64,000 nucleotides of DNA, from contig CM042016.1 of the NCBI GenBank assembly GCA_023525715.1, positions 81,451,382 through 81,515,381 on the forward strand, written 5' to 3'. This document shows positions 11,951 to 23,850 of this stretch, in pieces. Source of the stretch: Cichorium intybus. Lineage: Eukaryota > Streptophyta > Magnoliopsida > Asterales > Asteraceae. A program made the translations under genes and the position numbers. The notes under the pieces are model-generated. The model searched no databases, was not told the DNA's origin, and saw only the letters and a program-made list of their open reading frames with translations. The first letter of the stretch is position 1; each line of letters opens with the position of its first letter.

Positions 11951-13800
11951 ATGTTCATTGATGTTGAGGACAACCATCAAGATCCTGACGAAATCCTTCA
12001 ACCATGTATTCCTTTTATCCAACATCACCAGTTGATAAATATTTGATCTCTTATGTAGAGTTACTTAACAATCTCAGATCTTGGAACTTTTCCAAATTAT
12101 TACCTTTTCCATTCATCCTAAATACAATAATGCTTTTAACCACCGTCCAACGACTTTTGCCAAGCTAGTCCTGAAACTGACTTACTATGCTCTAAGCATA
12201 CAAGTTATCAGGATAAGTAGATGTCATGACACTTATGATTGATCATATAGCATATACTCATGGAATTCGACCCATATTGTACAGTGCTTCTCTAGTACTG
12301 ATCATTGATTCTTAATCAATTCTATGTCAGAAACTATTTCTTAGGTCATGCATATTGAATTTCTTCAAGATCATACTCCTGATGCATTTTGGCTAAGTCC
12401 CTTTAGACCATTTCCATCTATCTCTATAGATTTTTATATCATGTATGTGTATTGTATCTCATTGATCATTTCATAGTGAAAACATTCTCTCAAAGCCAAG
12501 TCATTACACTTTGTAACAATGAGAAAATGGCTCCTATAGGGTGTATGTCATACATCTCAAGGTAGACTATGATTTTAGTCCCACTAGCTTTGACATGATT
12601 ACAGGACTTATCTATGCTTCATGAAAATCTAAACTCCTTGGCATTTTTATGACCACAAAGATTCCATCTACAAGGTGCTTGTTTGATTCTACAGATGAAT
12701 CTTTCAAGCTTTGTACACCCTATTCCAGTATTTGGCATGTTCAAAACCTCTTGGTTGTGCTATATACACAACCCCTTTGTTTTCCCTTTAAGGAAAGCGG
12801 CCTTAAAACATCTACTTTGCCATGTCACATAAATTGTACATGTGGCAAATAATATCCTAACAGATTCTTTCTCAGCATGTGATTTTTCCTTTGATGATCC
12901 ACTTTCTCCCATTGGTTTTTCAGGCTAGTTGTAAGTTCGATCAAATTTAAAACATAGCATGAGTGTCGCTATCTAAGTTCTCTTTTATTTGGCAGCAACC
13001 GGGCTCACCAATGCTTCCATGTCGTTGAATAACTCATCCTTACTAACTTAGTATTTTACCACTAATTAGTGTGTCACTTTTAGTAATATGAGACCATAAT
13101 ACTCATGAGAGTGACTAACTCTACTGGTCTTGCAAAGAGGTGTAAGTATGTTAGGTTCTCTTAACCGGATTCTAATCCTTTTAAGTGCTAGTGTTAACTA
13201 AAGGTTCTTTCATTGGTTGACTCTTGAACTCCTTCAAGATTATTCTTTTAACTCCTATTGGCTTCTTTGGATGTGAGCTCTTTTTAAAGAAAGACTCTTC
13301 TTTGAGACACAATCACTTTTGTTCTCAGTGGACTTGTAAAACAAGTATCCAAAGGACTTGCGGGATGACCAACGAAACGACATTTTCTGATCGGGTTCAT
13401 GCTAGTTATGAGTTTCGGATGAACACTTCATAACCCCAGACTTTCATGTGCATAAGTGAGGTATAAATCCTACTTCACATTTCAAATGGTGTCTATGCAA
13501 CCTACATAGTTGGAATGTGGTATTAAGGTATTGTGGTTTTCTAAGGTCTTATCTTTTGAAACTAATTGGAAGTGTATCCCGACACATTGAGGATCGAACC
13601 ATTTCAAACAATGTCCGGCCTTTCCTTTAAGACATGCTACAACTCTTTTAGTGTTCTGATAGGATATGACTGTGAAACTGTTTCACAGTTCCATAGAAGT
13701 TCGTATAACTCATTACTCGGATGCTTAGTTGATCTTTCCACTTCATTTTGAAACTATTGAGCAATTCAAAGTTTCTATCTAATGTTTATTCCAATAAACA
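11951..13800 (-). pseudogene. Ty1/Copia pol remains (minus strand)
   Basis: Heavily decayed antisense Copia pol, continuing the element whose 3' LTR fragment is at 1790-1927. Read on the minus strand it holds the integrase core near 13560-13760 (SQ.SP.RT-like), the integrase C-terminal region near 13230-13450, and reverse transcriptase near 12500-12900, including a degraded YVDD box near 12530 and the region corresponding to AFL.GK at 12790. Frameshifts and stops are frequent; no continuous frame exceeds about 80 codons. It aligns by eye with 62419-64000, which is another copy of the same family in the same orientation. The first 300 bases are probably the 3' untranslated region and the end of RNase H. 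Confidence 0.75.
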
Positions 13801-14063
13801 ACGTTATATTTGCTAAACCGATTAGTAGATATAATGAAGTATAACTAATTATGTCTAGTGGCAAATCTGGACAGTCCACAAGAACTTGTGCGGATATTGC
13901 CCTATAATCTTAAATTCTTTCGCATCTCTATGTGAATTATGTCTTTGTTAATTTACTAATTTAATTAAGAGTTGCATTAATCATATGACTATAAGTCAAA
14001 TGATTCCAAAATCTTGTCCACTTGGATCTTTGGGTGATGCAATTCTTATTTAAGTCTAATACA

Positions 14064-14395
<332 letters not shown>

Positions 14396-16339
14396 TGTAA
14401 CATCCGTGTTTTGGGCCTAAGAGATTTGGGCTTAAACCGACAAAATAAAATTTATTTTGTAAATAAAGAAACAAATAAATAAATAAGTTTAATATTTTGT
14501 TATATTTTTATATTATGAATAAATGAGCCAAATAAAGTTTTAAAGGATGATATGATGTTTTAAAATCAATTTTTAAACCAAAGATGAGAAATTTTGTCAT
14601 AAGGACTAAAATTGTTAATTTGATCAAACTTAACCATTGAGCTTTGACTAGACAAGATTTTGAAGGATTAGAAAATATTATGAAGGAATTGATCTAGAAA
14701 CTTATAGTATGTTAAATAATTCATTAAGTTTATATTAATGACTAAATTTTGAAGAATTTTAGTATAAGGGACCATTTTTGTCAAGTTGGGAAACTAAGGG
14801 TTAGTGTTGACCTAAACAATGACACAAGTGTAATAAATAGTCATATTTGGGGCATAAGTGTGAATCTAGAGACTTCTAGTTAGAAGAATTGACTTTTTGG
14901 GTGTTGGGTGAAGAAAGATCAAACTATAGGGACTATTTTTGACAATTCATGAAGATACCATGTTTTAGTGAGGGGTTTCCCCCATTTCAGCCACAACCAT
15001 GATTTGGAGAGATAAAGAGGGAGAAGATGGCAATTTCTTGAGTCCTTGACAGATTTGAGCTTGGTTTTGTTGATTCTTGCAAGCCCTTGAAGTTTCTAGC
15101 CAATCTAAGGTATAAACCCTTCCTCTTCTAGCTTGTAAACCCATTTTTGGGATGTTTTCCATGTCAAGTCCGTAAATGGTAGTTTGGGGGAGGAAATCCT
15201 AGGATCCCAAGTGTTAGTTTATGATTCTAGTCCATGTTTTGATCAACATCCAATCCATGGATGATTTAGATCCTAATATTAGATTGATTTAGGTGTTATG
15301 AACCCTAGAAATTAGAAATTAGGGATTTGATGATTATTTGAGGAATCTAGCATTTGGTGGATGAATATGGTGGTTTTGAATGAGGCGGATTCACTTCTAG
15401 TGGTTCCCTAAGGATTCCAACCCTTAATGTTTAAACTTAAACATTGAATCACTAGAATTTGGAAATTGGGTGTTGAAATGGGTTTATTCATGTATATGAT
15501 GAATGGATCAATTGTTTAATGGATGAATGAGTTTATTGCATCAATTTGGAAGTAATAGTGGAGTAAGGATCATTTCCTAATGATTCCATGGAATAGAAGA
15601 AGGAATCTCTACTTGTAATCATCAATTGATGGATTAGAATTGGGTATTCCATTGGTTTAACCTTTTGAACCAATGATTGGAATTGGAGATTCCATAAGAC
15701 TATCTTCTTTAGAGTTTATATGGGAATAACTCCCTTAGGGGATGACCTTGGTTAAGAACTTAATAGGGTACTTGATAGTGTTAAGTGTAATATAGTTCAT
15801 TAACCTCTTGTTAAGGAATAAGATCTTGGATAAGGGATTTACAATGGTTTAAGTCATGAACACCTTGAATGGAAGTTGAATCAATGCAAAATAGTTCGTA
15901 ACCATGTATTTTCATGTATAATTAGTATTGGGTTGAATTGGAACTTAAAGTGGGTCAAAAAGGGGTTAAAAGGACCAAAAACTAAGCTACAACAGGTTCT
16001 ACACGACCCGTGTACTGGCACACGACCCGTGTCAGAGGGTCTATGCTGTCTGCTGGGTGTTACACAACTCGTGCAGGGGGACACGACCCGTGTCAGAAGG
16101 TCTATCCAAATTGTCATTTTGGGGTTTTGAGCTTTATGGTTTGGACTTTGGGTCCTTGTTTTAATGCCAAACTTTGGGGATGTTTTAACTAAGATTTTCC
16201 TTATACTAGGCATTCCATTGCTTAACCTATTTTGATGTGTACTCAGGTTAAGAAGATATGTTGACTTTAGAGGATCTGGTTATTTTTAGAAGGCCACAGA
16301 TTGTGTGGTTTCATTTGAGTTGTGTTATGGTATTCGGAT
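14396..16339 (+). repeat. LTR-like block beginning TGTAACATCC
   Basis: Begins TGTAACATCCGTG, an LTR-type start, and is followed at 16340 by a second similar start, TGTAACAACC. It has no coding frame of note. It contains three copies of the near-palindrome ACACGACCCGTGT (16001-16013, 16020-16032, 16081-16093) and one degenerate copy at 16063-16075, a feature I associate with gypsy LTRs in Asteraceae. No primer site, polypurine tract or target duplication was found. It could be a solo or truncated LTR; the boundaries are uncertain. Confidence 0.4.
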
Positions 16340-17655
16340 TGTAACAACCTCACTCTTTTACATATCAAAATATTTTAGTTAAAGTAGGACCAAATGATTT
16401 TTCCGTAACTTAAACTTTTAAACAAATCTTCAATAAGACCCATTGAGTTTTAAAATGGTGTTTAGACACAAATTAACTATTGTTGAAATGTTTTAGAAAT
16501 TAACACTTAACAAGAGATGGTTTATAAACAATGATAATAAACTTTGGTTTTAAAATGTATTTTAATGAATAGCCTTAAACGTGGTGTTTCATTAAAAGAA
16601 AAAGGGAAAAAAATTAAAAAGGGTAATTTGTTATTTTTACATGGATCAGAGACAAATAGTAAATAAAGTACTTTTTTTTTTAATTATTTGGTGCATTAAA
16701 TGTGTCAATTACACTGTATCAGAAACTCGGTGTCCGACATGATCACAAAAATCATTGAGTAATCTTCGAAGTACATTAATAATGCTTGTAAATCTGGTTA
16801 AATTTATTAAAATTTACAAAATTGCTTTTATAATTTCAAAATAATCGTGAATTTTTTAGAAAATAGCAATAATATTAATAATTTGATAATAACAGAATAA
16901 TAATGATGATGGTGACGATTAAACACGATATTTTTTTTAAATCACATTGAGCAATCTTAAGTGTGAGCAATTAAAGGTTAATGATGATAATAATAATAAT
17001 ATTAAAAGAAAACACATAAATCGTAAACCTGAGCGATAAAAATAAACAACTAAACATGTGATTTTTTTATAAATAATATTGGTAGTCGTAAATGTGACCA
17101 ATTAAACACATGACTTTTCATAAATTACATTGACGAATTATATATTAATAATGTAATAACAATAACAATAACAATAACATAATAATAATAATAATAAAAT
17201 TAATAATCTAATAATAATAATAATAGATCAAATATAAAAAAACAAAAAAGTCAAATTAAAAAGAAGTATATGAAATAAAAAAACAACAAAATGATAAAAG
17301 AAAATGATTATCTTAAATAAACGAGGTATTCTATGCATTAAATAATAGTCTATAATCCTTTTTATATATAAAGAAGGAGATCATTAGTAGCCCTTTTAAA
17401 TAAACTATCACTTGAAGTGACATGTGTGTTTAGGTTTGTACGTGTATGTTTACATACACATATGTCACGGCTAAATAAGTTTTTTTAGCATCACTCAAAA
17501 AGAATCATACCAAAAAAGATGTATGAAGCAATTTTAAAATAGTAGACGAATGCTCGTAACAACACTCAAATATACTTATACATATATCGGATATAAATTT
17601 TGAATATAATAGTTTTGATAATTCCAAAACAATAAATAAAAATCATTAATAAATT
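16340..17655. other. AT-rich non-coding DNA with simple repeats
   Basis: No gene seen. It holds (TAA)n/(CAA)n-like tracts near 17155-17235 and three diverged copies of a roughly 60-base unit (variants of ATTGAGCAATCTTAAGTGTG) between 16915 and 17140. It may include a decayed LTR starting at 16340. Confidence 0.5.
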
Positions 17656-17713
17656 TTTTCCACTTTATAGACTTTGTTGACCTTGGACTCTCCAATCTGT
17701 AAAAAGATACACA

Positions 17714-17719
17714 TTTATT
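17714..17719 (-). terminator. Polyadenylation signal AATAAA
   Basis: AATAAA on the minus strand, about 40 bases after the stop codon of the prolamin-like gene, with GT-rich sequence following. Confidence 0.55.
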
Positions 17720-17758
17720 GTCCCATCTAATGTTTTAATACAAAACCAAGCAGTACAA

Positions 17759-18181
17759 TTACACTTCACTGTCGGCAGCCGGTCCCGACGCTCCAGCCGG
17801 TGCTGGCCCTGGTGCACCCACATCACCCACGGCACATTGTTTAAAAAGCAACGGAGGAAATATAAACGACTCAAATTTCAGGACATTACTGTCGCTGCAT
17901 TTTTGGCGAAAATCACTTATGGTGGCACAGCAGTCGGTGGCAGCATGGAGGAGATGGAAGTTGTGACTGTTAAAGTTTAAGAAAGATAATCGGAGACACG
18001 CGTAAACGCTGTGGATGGAGGTACCACACTCAATCTCTTTGATGAAAGTGGAGGAGCCATAGTGATGGGTTAAAGATGGCCACTTAAACAGTTCATCGTT
18101 TGCTTGGTATTGGTGTTGTTCCGCCATTGCAATGGCTGATGAAATAAGAACCACTGCGATGATGATTGTAACCCTATTCAT
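17759..18181 (-). CDS. Secreted prolamin-like (ECA1-type) cysteine-rich protein
   Basis: A 140-residue protein with an N-terminal signal peptide (MNRVTIIIAVVLISSAIAMA, cleavage expected near residue 20-22). A domain of six cysteines follows in the order C, C, CC, C, C (ECGTSIHSVYAC; ATDCCATI; FRQKC; FKQCA). The adjacent cysteine pair and spacing match the plant prolamin-like domain family (Pfam Prolamin_like, ECA1 gametogenesis-related). Members are small secreted proteins often expressed in egg cells or gametophytes; the role here is inferred only. The tail is Pro/Ala/Gly-rich. I chose the ATG at 18181 because the upstream in-frame ATG at 18247 abuts the TATA box and would not be in the mRNA. 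No stops, frameshifts or introns are evident. It sits alone in repeat-rich DNA. Confidence 0.8.
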   Translation of the reverse strand: MNRVTIIIAVVLISSAIAMAEQHQYQANDELFKWPSLTHHYGSSTFIKEIECGTSIHSVYACLRLSFLNFNSHNFHLLHAATDCCATISDFRQKCSDSNVLKFESFIFPPLLFKQCAVGDVGAPGPAPAGASGPAADSEV

Positions 18182-18246
18182 CGTCTCTTGTTTCTTGTTT
18201 GATTTGCGAAGGGTTTTGTTGGAGTAAATAATGGGGAAAATTGTCA

Positions 18247-18255
18247 TTTATATAG
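18247..18255 (-). promoter_or_regulatory. TATA box of the prolamin-like gene
   Basis: CTATATAAA on the minus strand, about 66 bases upstream of the ATG at 18181. Transcription would start some 30 bases downstream, giving a short A/C-rich 5' leader. This placement decides the translation start. Confidence 0.65.
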
Positions 18256-19226
18256 AGAAAAGGAAGGGTAGGGGATGGGGTAGAGAAATTTTTTACCATC
18301 TATGAAATCCATCAATTAATTGTATAATAAATGATAGATACGATGAGAAATAAATTTTAGAAGTAAAATAGACTAAATTATAATTACTAAATATGAAATA
18401 GACTAAATTACAAAAATAGCTCTTTCCATATGGTATAAGTTTTGGTTATCATACTACCATTTTGACTAAAATAGTGTTTCTCACAAACTTATTTATCAAA
18501 ATGGTGTTGTTTTAAAAATATTTACCAAAATATGTGATTTAAGGTTAACTCTAAAAAATTTAAGGTTCACTCTAAAAACTACGTAAACGTTATTTCCCCT
18601 AAACTTCTTTCTCCTCCTCGACAATACACTGCAACAACCCTAAACTTTGCCTTTCGAAAAAAAAAAAAAAAAAAAAACCTAACCTTTCTCCTTCTCGGTA
18701 ATACGTTGTAGCAACGCCACCTCCAGAGAATTCCAGCCAAACCGACGCCGGTGACTCCATCTCCAGCCACATCGACGCCGTCACTCAACTCCAACCACGC
18801 CACCAGAGATTTCCGGGCAGATCGTTTGCGATCAGGAGCTGCGATTTTTTTATTTCAGTATGCTTTTGATCTTTTATTCATTGATTCATATTTACTACAG
18901 GAAAATGCGTTGTGATTCCGATTTCAGACAGGATTTCAGACCAGATTTTCTGAGTGTTTGTTTGACTTCAGAGTGTTACAATTCTGATTTTGTTACAATA
19001 TCTGATATTAGTTTCTGAATGGGTTATGATTTCAGATTTCTGATTACAAAATGAAATTTCTGATTTCTAAACATCAACAATGCCTATGATTTTGTTACAA
19101 TATCTGATTTCTGATTCTGAAAGGGTTATGACTTATGATTTCAAATTTCTGATTACAAAATGGAATTTCTGATTTCTGCAACGAGCTAGGGCACCAGAGG
19201 CGGAACTCGACAAAAAGCTTCTCAAG
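18256..19226. other. Non-coding DNA with a duplicated GC-rich patch around a poly(A) run
   Basis: An uninterrupted run of 21 A at 18657-18677 separates two diverged copies of a roughly 45-base sequence (CTTTCTCC...CGACAATACACTGCAACAAC and its right-hand relative). A GC-rich stretch follows at 18710-18840, then T-rich DNA in which short motifs such as TTCTGATTTCTGA recur (18960-19180). Diverged minisatellite units of the form ATTTACCAAAATGGTG occur at 18478-18540, near 20985-21090 in the opposite orientation, and again near 23040-23140. I see no convincing gene. Confidence 0.45.
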
Positions 19227-19346
19227 ATGAAACGTTTCGTATCTGTCATGGAGATTCTTGAATTCTATATCTCAAACGAAGATTTATCGATCAAGAACAT
19301 CAACTTGCTCTTCTTGTCTCTCGATCTCCGGTGTCCTAAATGTTAA
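19227..19346 (+). other. Short open frame, 39 codons, unknown
   Basis: ATG at 19227 to TAA at 19344-19346. The frame is open upstream for at least 15 further codons rich in Arg, Glu and Lys (ERARAPEAELDKKLLK), so it may be the 3' end of a captured or decayed exon. It contains VMEILEFYISNED and ends RCPKC. I do not recognise it. Confidence 0.25.
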
Positions 19347-19588
19347 TTTCATGTATAAAAACAGAAGTTGATAGTTTCGATGATTAGCATTCAGTATATA
19401 ATTCATCTATGATGTATGTTCCTTTGTGTATAATAATATGTGAATTTGTATTGCATTTAACCCAAATTTGCAGATTATTGCTTGAATTTTAGATTCTTTA
19501 AGTAGTGGTATAAAAAATCACTATACTTTAGAGATATAGACGACCTTTTTTAGTTCAATTTTGATAGTCTTTTGCTATGGAACATTTA

Positions 19589-20600
19589 GGGTCCGTTTGG
19601 CAGGATCTTAATTTTTAAGATCTTAATTTCTAAGAGGTCTTAATTTATAAGAGGGTCTGTACTTTTAAGATCTCAATTTTTAATAGGTGTTTGGTTGGAA
19701 CTTTTCAATTGCTGTGTTAAATGGTAAAAATGACCATTTTACCCTTTTATATATTTTTTTGATGAATTGAACCTGTAATAATCAACTTCCCATGAGTCTT
19801 TTTTCCATCGAGCAGATAAGGGTGCGGAGAAGTGCTTGGATCATCGGAGGGTAGAAGAATGAAGATAGATCTCGAATTCCGATGTGGAATCAATAGCCGC
19901 TACCATTTCCGAATCGTCTGAATCAAAGGGTGAGGACTGGTCGAGGTAGATATCTAGAGGGAGGAAAGAATGACGGGAATTAGATCGGCGGATGGATGAT
20001 GTTTGTAAGGGTTTGTGAGACCCTTCAGTTGGGGTTCCGGTTCCGTCTGGACGGGAGGAATCAATTAGCACCGCGGTGGATGATATACGGTCGTTGCTTC
20101 CGACACGGTGACGCTTCTTGGATCCGCCGTTACCGCCATTGCTACCATCGATCATCGTGTTTGAAGAGATTGTAAAACGAACAGGGTAATGAAATTCGTT
20201 TTAGAAGCAATCAATTTCAATCGGAAGCCTTGAAGGTGGACGAATCGCGCTGGTAGAAGAATCGTGCTGCAGGTGGAAGACGGTAGGGCCGTTGCCGTCC
20301 AGAAGAAAGCTGCTGCAGGTGGAAGACGGCGAGGAAGGTGACTGTGAAGTGGTGGTCGGCAGAAGGAGATGAACGCGTAGAAGAGAGGAGAAAGCAAGCG
20401 TGCGTTTTTTTTATTTTGGGTTAGGGCAAAAAAGGAAACGGGTGCCTCTTAAAAAGAATCAGATATATCTTTATCTCTTAACTTTTAAGAGGGTATTAGC
20501 AAATTAAGAGGCAATAAATAAGACATTATCAAACGCACTTAATTTTTTCAGTTAAGAGCTGCCTCTTAATTTTTCAATTAAGAGGAAAACAAACAGACCC
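19589..20600. mobile_element. PIF/Harbinger (Tourist)-like non-autonomous element, 1012 bp
   Basis: The ends are GGGTCCGTTTG (left) and, inverted, GGGTCTGTTTG (right), flanked on both sides by TTA (19586-19588 and 20601-20603). That terminal motif and a 3-bp TTA duplication are typical of PIF/Harbinger elements. Subterminal CTCTTAA/CTTAATT motifs repeat at both ends. The interior carries a GC-rich patch (19820-20400) with two overlapping minus-strand frames. No DDE transposase domain is visible, so it would need a helper in trans. Confidence 0.7.
19841..20397 (-). pseudogene. Unrecognised frames inside the Harbinger-like element
   Basis: Two overlapping minus-strand frames: 20397-20152 (81 codons, hydrophobic/Pro/Leu-rich) and 20155-19841 (104 codons, Ser/Asp-rich, containing SKKRHRVGSNDR, a possible nuclear-localisation-like basic patch). 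The 18-base sequence GCTGCAGGTGGAAGACGG occurs twice (about 20266 and 20312, plus strand), which points to a local duplication. It may be a leftover first exon of an element gene or a captured host exon. No family is recognised. Confidence 0.3.
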
Positions 20601-20615
20601 TTACCTGGTGTTGTT

Positions 20616-20763
20616 GGAAATGGAATCTATGGTTTCAATTAGAAATTGGAGTTTCCAACCTTTTCAAACTAAAAGATAATCCTAATCATGGAAATGGAAT
20701 CTATGGTTTCAATTAGAAATTGGAGTTTCCAACCTTTTCAAACTAAAAGATAATCCTAATCGT
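20616..20763. repeat. 74-bp tandem duplication
   Basis: Two nearly perfect copies, 20616-20689 and 20690-20763, of a 74-base unit starting GGAAATGGAATCTATGG. They lie just outside the right end of the Harbinger-like element. Confidence 0.95.
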
Positions 20764-21461
20764 ACATTTGATTGTTGATAGCTAGAATTCCAATGCATTT
20801 TTATTTATTGTCTTGGGCTAAAATGAGGTTATGATTGTTGGTTTCATACCTATGATATTGGTTTTAGAAGAAAAAAAAAGTCAAAAACACTCTTTTGAAA
20901 AAAAAAAAGAGTCAAAATAAATATATTTAAAAAAAAACACCAAAGTTGTATAATTAGAAAAATGTACAAGTTTCTCAAAAATATTTTTTTTGCTATAAAA
21001 CAACACCTATTTGATAAATATTTTGAAAACAACACCATTTTGGTAAATATTTTTTTGAAAAACACCATTTTGGTCAAAAATTCCAGTTTTTGCTATTAGA
21101 ATGATATTTTGTCTAAAACCTCGTTTGTAGACCATCAAATTCACTAAATATATGGAAATGACAATTTTACTATCATATTTTTCATCAGCTCTATATCCCT
21201 GCACTAAAAGAAAACCATAAAATATTAACCATCACATAATCAAATTCAACTGAAAATCTAAATAAAAGAAAAAAAAAATTCAAAAAGTAAAACAAGCACG
21301 CAAATTTCCCCCATATGCACGCAAGTAGTATATTGCGAAGAAACTCGTGGGGAGGGTTATGAAACTCGGCAAGATCGTGCAGGTTCTTGTTTGAAGACCC
21401 AAGAAATCAAAGGAGGGCCAAGAGCCAAATGAGCTTTTAATCATGTCAACTTCCGTATTGA
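20764..21461. other. AT-rich spacer with ACCATTTTGG minisatellite units
   Basis: No gene. Two to three units resembling AACACCATTTTGGTAAATA lie at 20985-21090, the inverse of units near 18480. Confidence 0.5.
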
Positions 21462-22945
21462 GGGCCTGTTTGGATAAGCTTATTTAGCTCATAAGCACTT
21501 TTGGGCAAAAGTGCTTATGAGCTTATGGCTTTTCAAAAAGGAGTTTTTTAAAAAAGTGTTTGGATAAGCTTATGTGGTGGAAAAAGTTAATAAGTTGATA
21601 AAGAGGTTTAAAAAGTGTTTGGATAAGCTTTTATATATGTAAAATGTCCAAAAAGGACATTTTTACATATTCACAACTATTTACCACTTTTATAAATAAT
21701 TTAGTACTTAACTCTCTTTTTTTTTTTGACAAAATTTATAACTATGTTAACCTGAATATATCACTAATACATGTACTTATTCACATTTCCATCAAGAATA
21801 TCAAAACAAAATCACAAAAAGCAAAATGCAATTGACAAAATTTACTAACACAATCTACAATCTTTATACCAAAACCTCCATCTCTTCCATGTCCTTAATT
21901 TCTCATCGATGAGATTACTTGGTTCACTCAAATATACAATGGCAACTCATACCGCGTACCTATCAATAATTTTACAAAATCAGTCAAGAAATAGCAACGT
22001 ACTTTTATAATTTATTATAGCACTTCAGCTGCCTTTTGAAGTGCTTGCCAAATCTCTGCAAAAAATAGCAAAATTCAAACCAAAACATAGATTTCAAACC
22101 AAAACATAGATTTCTTCATCTCAAAGCATACTATCGTACATGTACAGACTCATCATTGCAAACCATTAATCCAAAGATAAAACCTCTAAGGTGCCGAACT
22201 TGTACTCAACAAAATTAAGAAACACAAATTGAAAATCAATAACTATTGAAATTCAATTGATTTTCAGTTCCGATAACTCCAAAATATTGGAAATTTATGC
22301 AGACAATCAACAATGCATCATTTCAGACATCCAATTAGTGAGTTGAATTTTTCAGAAAATTTTATGCAGACAATCAACAAAAATCGCTAATCATAATATG
22401 ATTATGCAATTAGTGAGTTGAATTTTCCAGAAAAATCTAAGTTCATAGCAAACTAGTACAATCTTACCGTGGCAAAGATATGCAAAACAAGATTCGAGGG
22501 CAGGAAAAGCTTACCGATCGATGGAGGGTAGCCGGAGACGGACAGCGAACAGCCGCCGGAGAAGAAGGGTGGACTGCAGAGCAATCGCCGGAGAAGAAGG
22601 TGGCGAACAGCAATCGTCGGAGATGGACTAGCCGGAATGCAGCGATGAGGGTGGAAGGTGATCTGCGATTTGTGGTTCTCGCAGATATATGTGAGAAGTA
22701 ATGGTAGGGTTAGGGTAGTGAGCGGGTGCGAGAAAACGAGGGGTAAGCGGGTCTTTTTTTCTACATAAGCCATAAGCAGTTTTTATAAGTAAAGTCACCC
22801 TTTTACTTAATGAAAAATTGGCTTATTCAGTGAAACCCAAAAGCTAATTTTATAAGGACTTATATTTTACCCAAACACCTTTTCAGCTTATTGGCTTTTA
22901 CTAAAAGCTGATAAGTCAATAATGAGGCTTTATAAGCACAACCTA
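21462..22945. mobile_element. Probable non-autonomous DNA transposon with ATAAGC subterminal repeats
   Basis: Left end GGGCCTGTTTGGATAAGCTT is a common hAT/Harbinger-type terminus. The motif GTGTTTGGATAAGCTT recurs at about 21557 and 21618. Inverted relatives (ACCCAAACACC, GCTTATTGGC, CTTTATAAGC) cluster at 22790-22945. The right terminus is diverged and I could not fix a target duplication, so the superfamily is open. The interior has a GC-rich patch at 22505-22680 (GCCGCCGGAGAAGAAGG, with a second GCCGGAGAAGAAGG copy) and a tandem repeat at about 22295-22430. No transposase domain is present. Confidence 0.5.
22295..22430. repeat. Imperfect tandem duplication, about 67 bp
   Basis: TATGCAGACAATCAACAA and AATTAGTGAGTTGAATTTT each occur twice, about 67 bases apart, with a diverged centre. 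Confidence 0.8.
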
Positions 22946-23850
22946 ACGGCTGAATCAACATTAATGCTAGCCGTATTTGAAATCATACATTAATAGTTTT
23001 TAGATATTTAACTTAGAATTTATATCAAATGAAATATTATATTTTGGACTCTTTGACCAAATAGGTGTATTTTAAAAAATATTTATCAAATGGTATAGTT
23101 TTAAAAATATATATCAAAACAGTGTTAAAGTCAAAATATAAACCAATATAGTGTTTTTTTTTACTTTTCTAAAATTTCGAGTTATTATCTTAACTTTTAT
23201 TTATTTATTTTTTTCAATGACTGTTTTGTTTTTACTTTTATTTATTTTTTATTTTAAACGATTGTTTTAACTTTTATTGTATTTCGATTAACTATACAAT
23301 TCAATGCACTTCAAATATTACTTGAGGTTTTCTAATTTGGGGCACTTAAAACAAACAACAAGTATGCAATTCAACTTAGTGGACAATCACTTTTATCCTT
23401 AATATGTCATTATAAAACCAAACATTTACCAAAAAAAAATATAATTTTTCACCTTCTAACAAAAGTAGGAAATGACAAAAGAAACATTTCTATTAGCTTG
23501 ACCCGATTAGCTTGAATGTCTCTTCATATATCTTAGCTTAGAAGGACATTTTTTTTCCGATTATTGGTACCTATTTCTTCCTTCTTTGATGTCGATTCCG
23601 TTTCATAGTCTCATTGAGCGATGCCGACCTTTTTTATTTCATAAAAGCTCTAAATTTTGAAGCAATTCTCTAAATGATTGTAGCCAATACACTTCATCGG
23701 GAAGCAGGAGAACTCGGATGCCCAAGTAGAACAATACAATACAATTGAGTAACATTTATGAACATATTGTCAACTATTCAAGGAAAGTTTGGCACATGCA
23801 CTCAAGACATGAGAACAATGATATTTATTTCCTCCAATTACCACCACTAG
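22946..23850. other. AT-rich non-coding DNA
   Basis: No gene recognised. It contains one more set of diverged ATTTATCAAA...GTGTT minisatellite units near 23040-23150. Confidence 0.5.

Noticed and set aside
18182..18247. Longer N-terminus for the prolamin-like protein starting at 18247
   Set aside because: That ATG touches the TATA box and the signal peptide starts properly at the downstream ATG 18181.
19589..22945. One larger transposon spanning both GC-rich patches
   Set aside because: The first element has its own ends and TTA duplication, and the intervening 20604-21461 has no matching termini.
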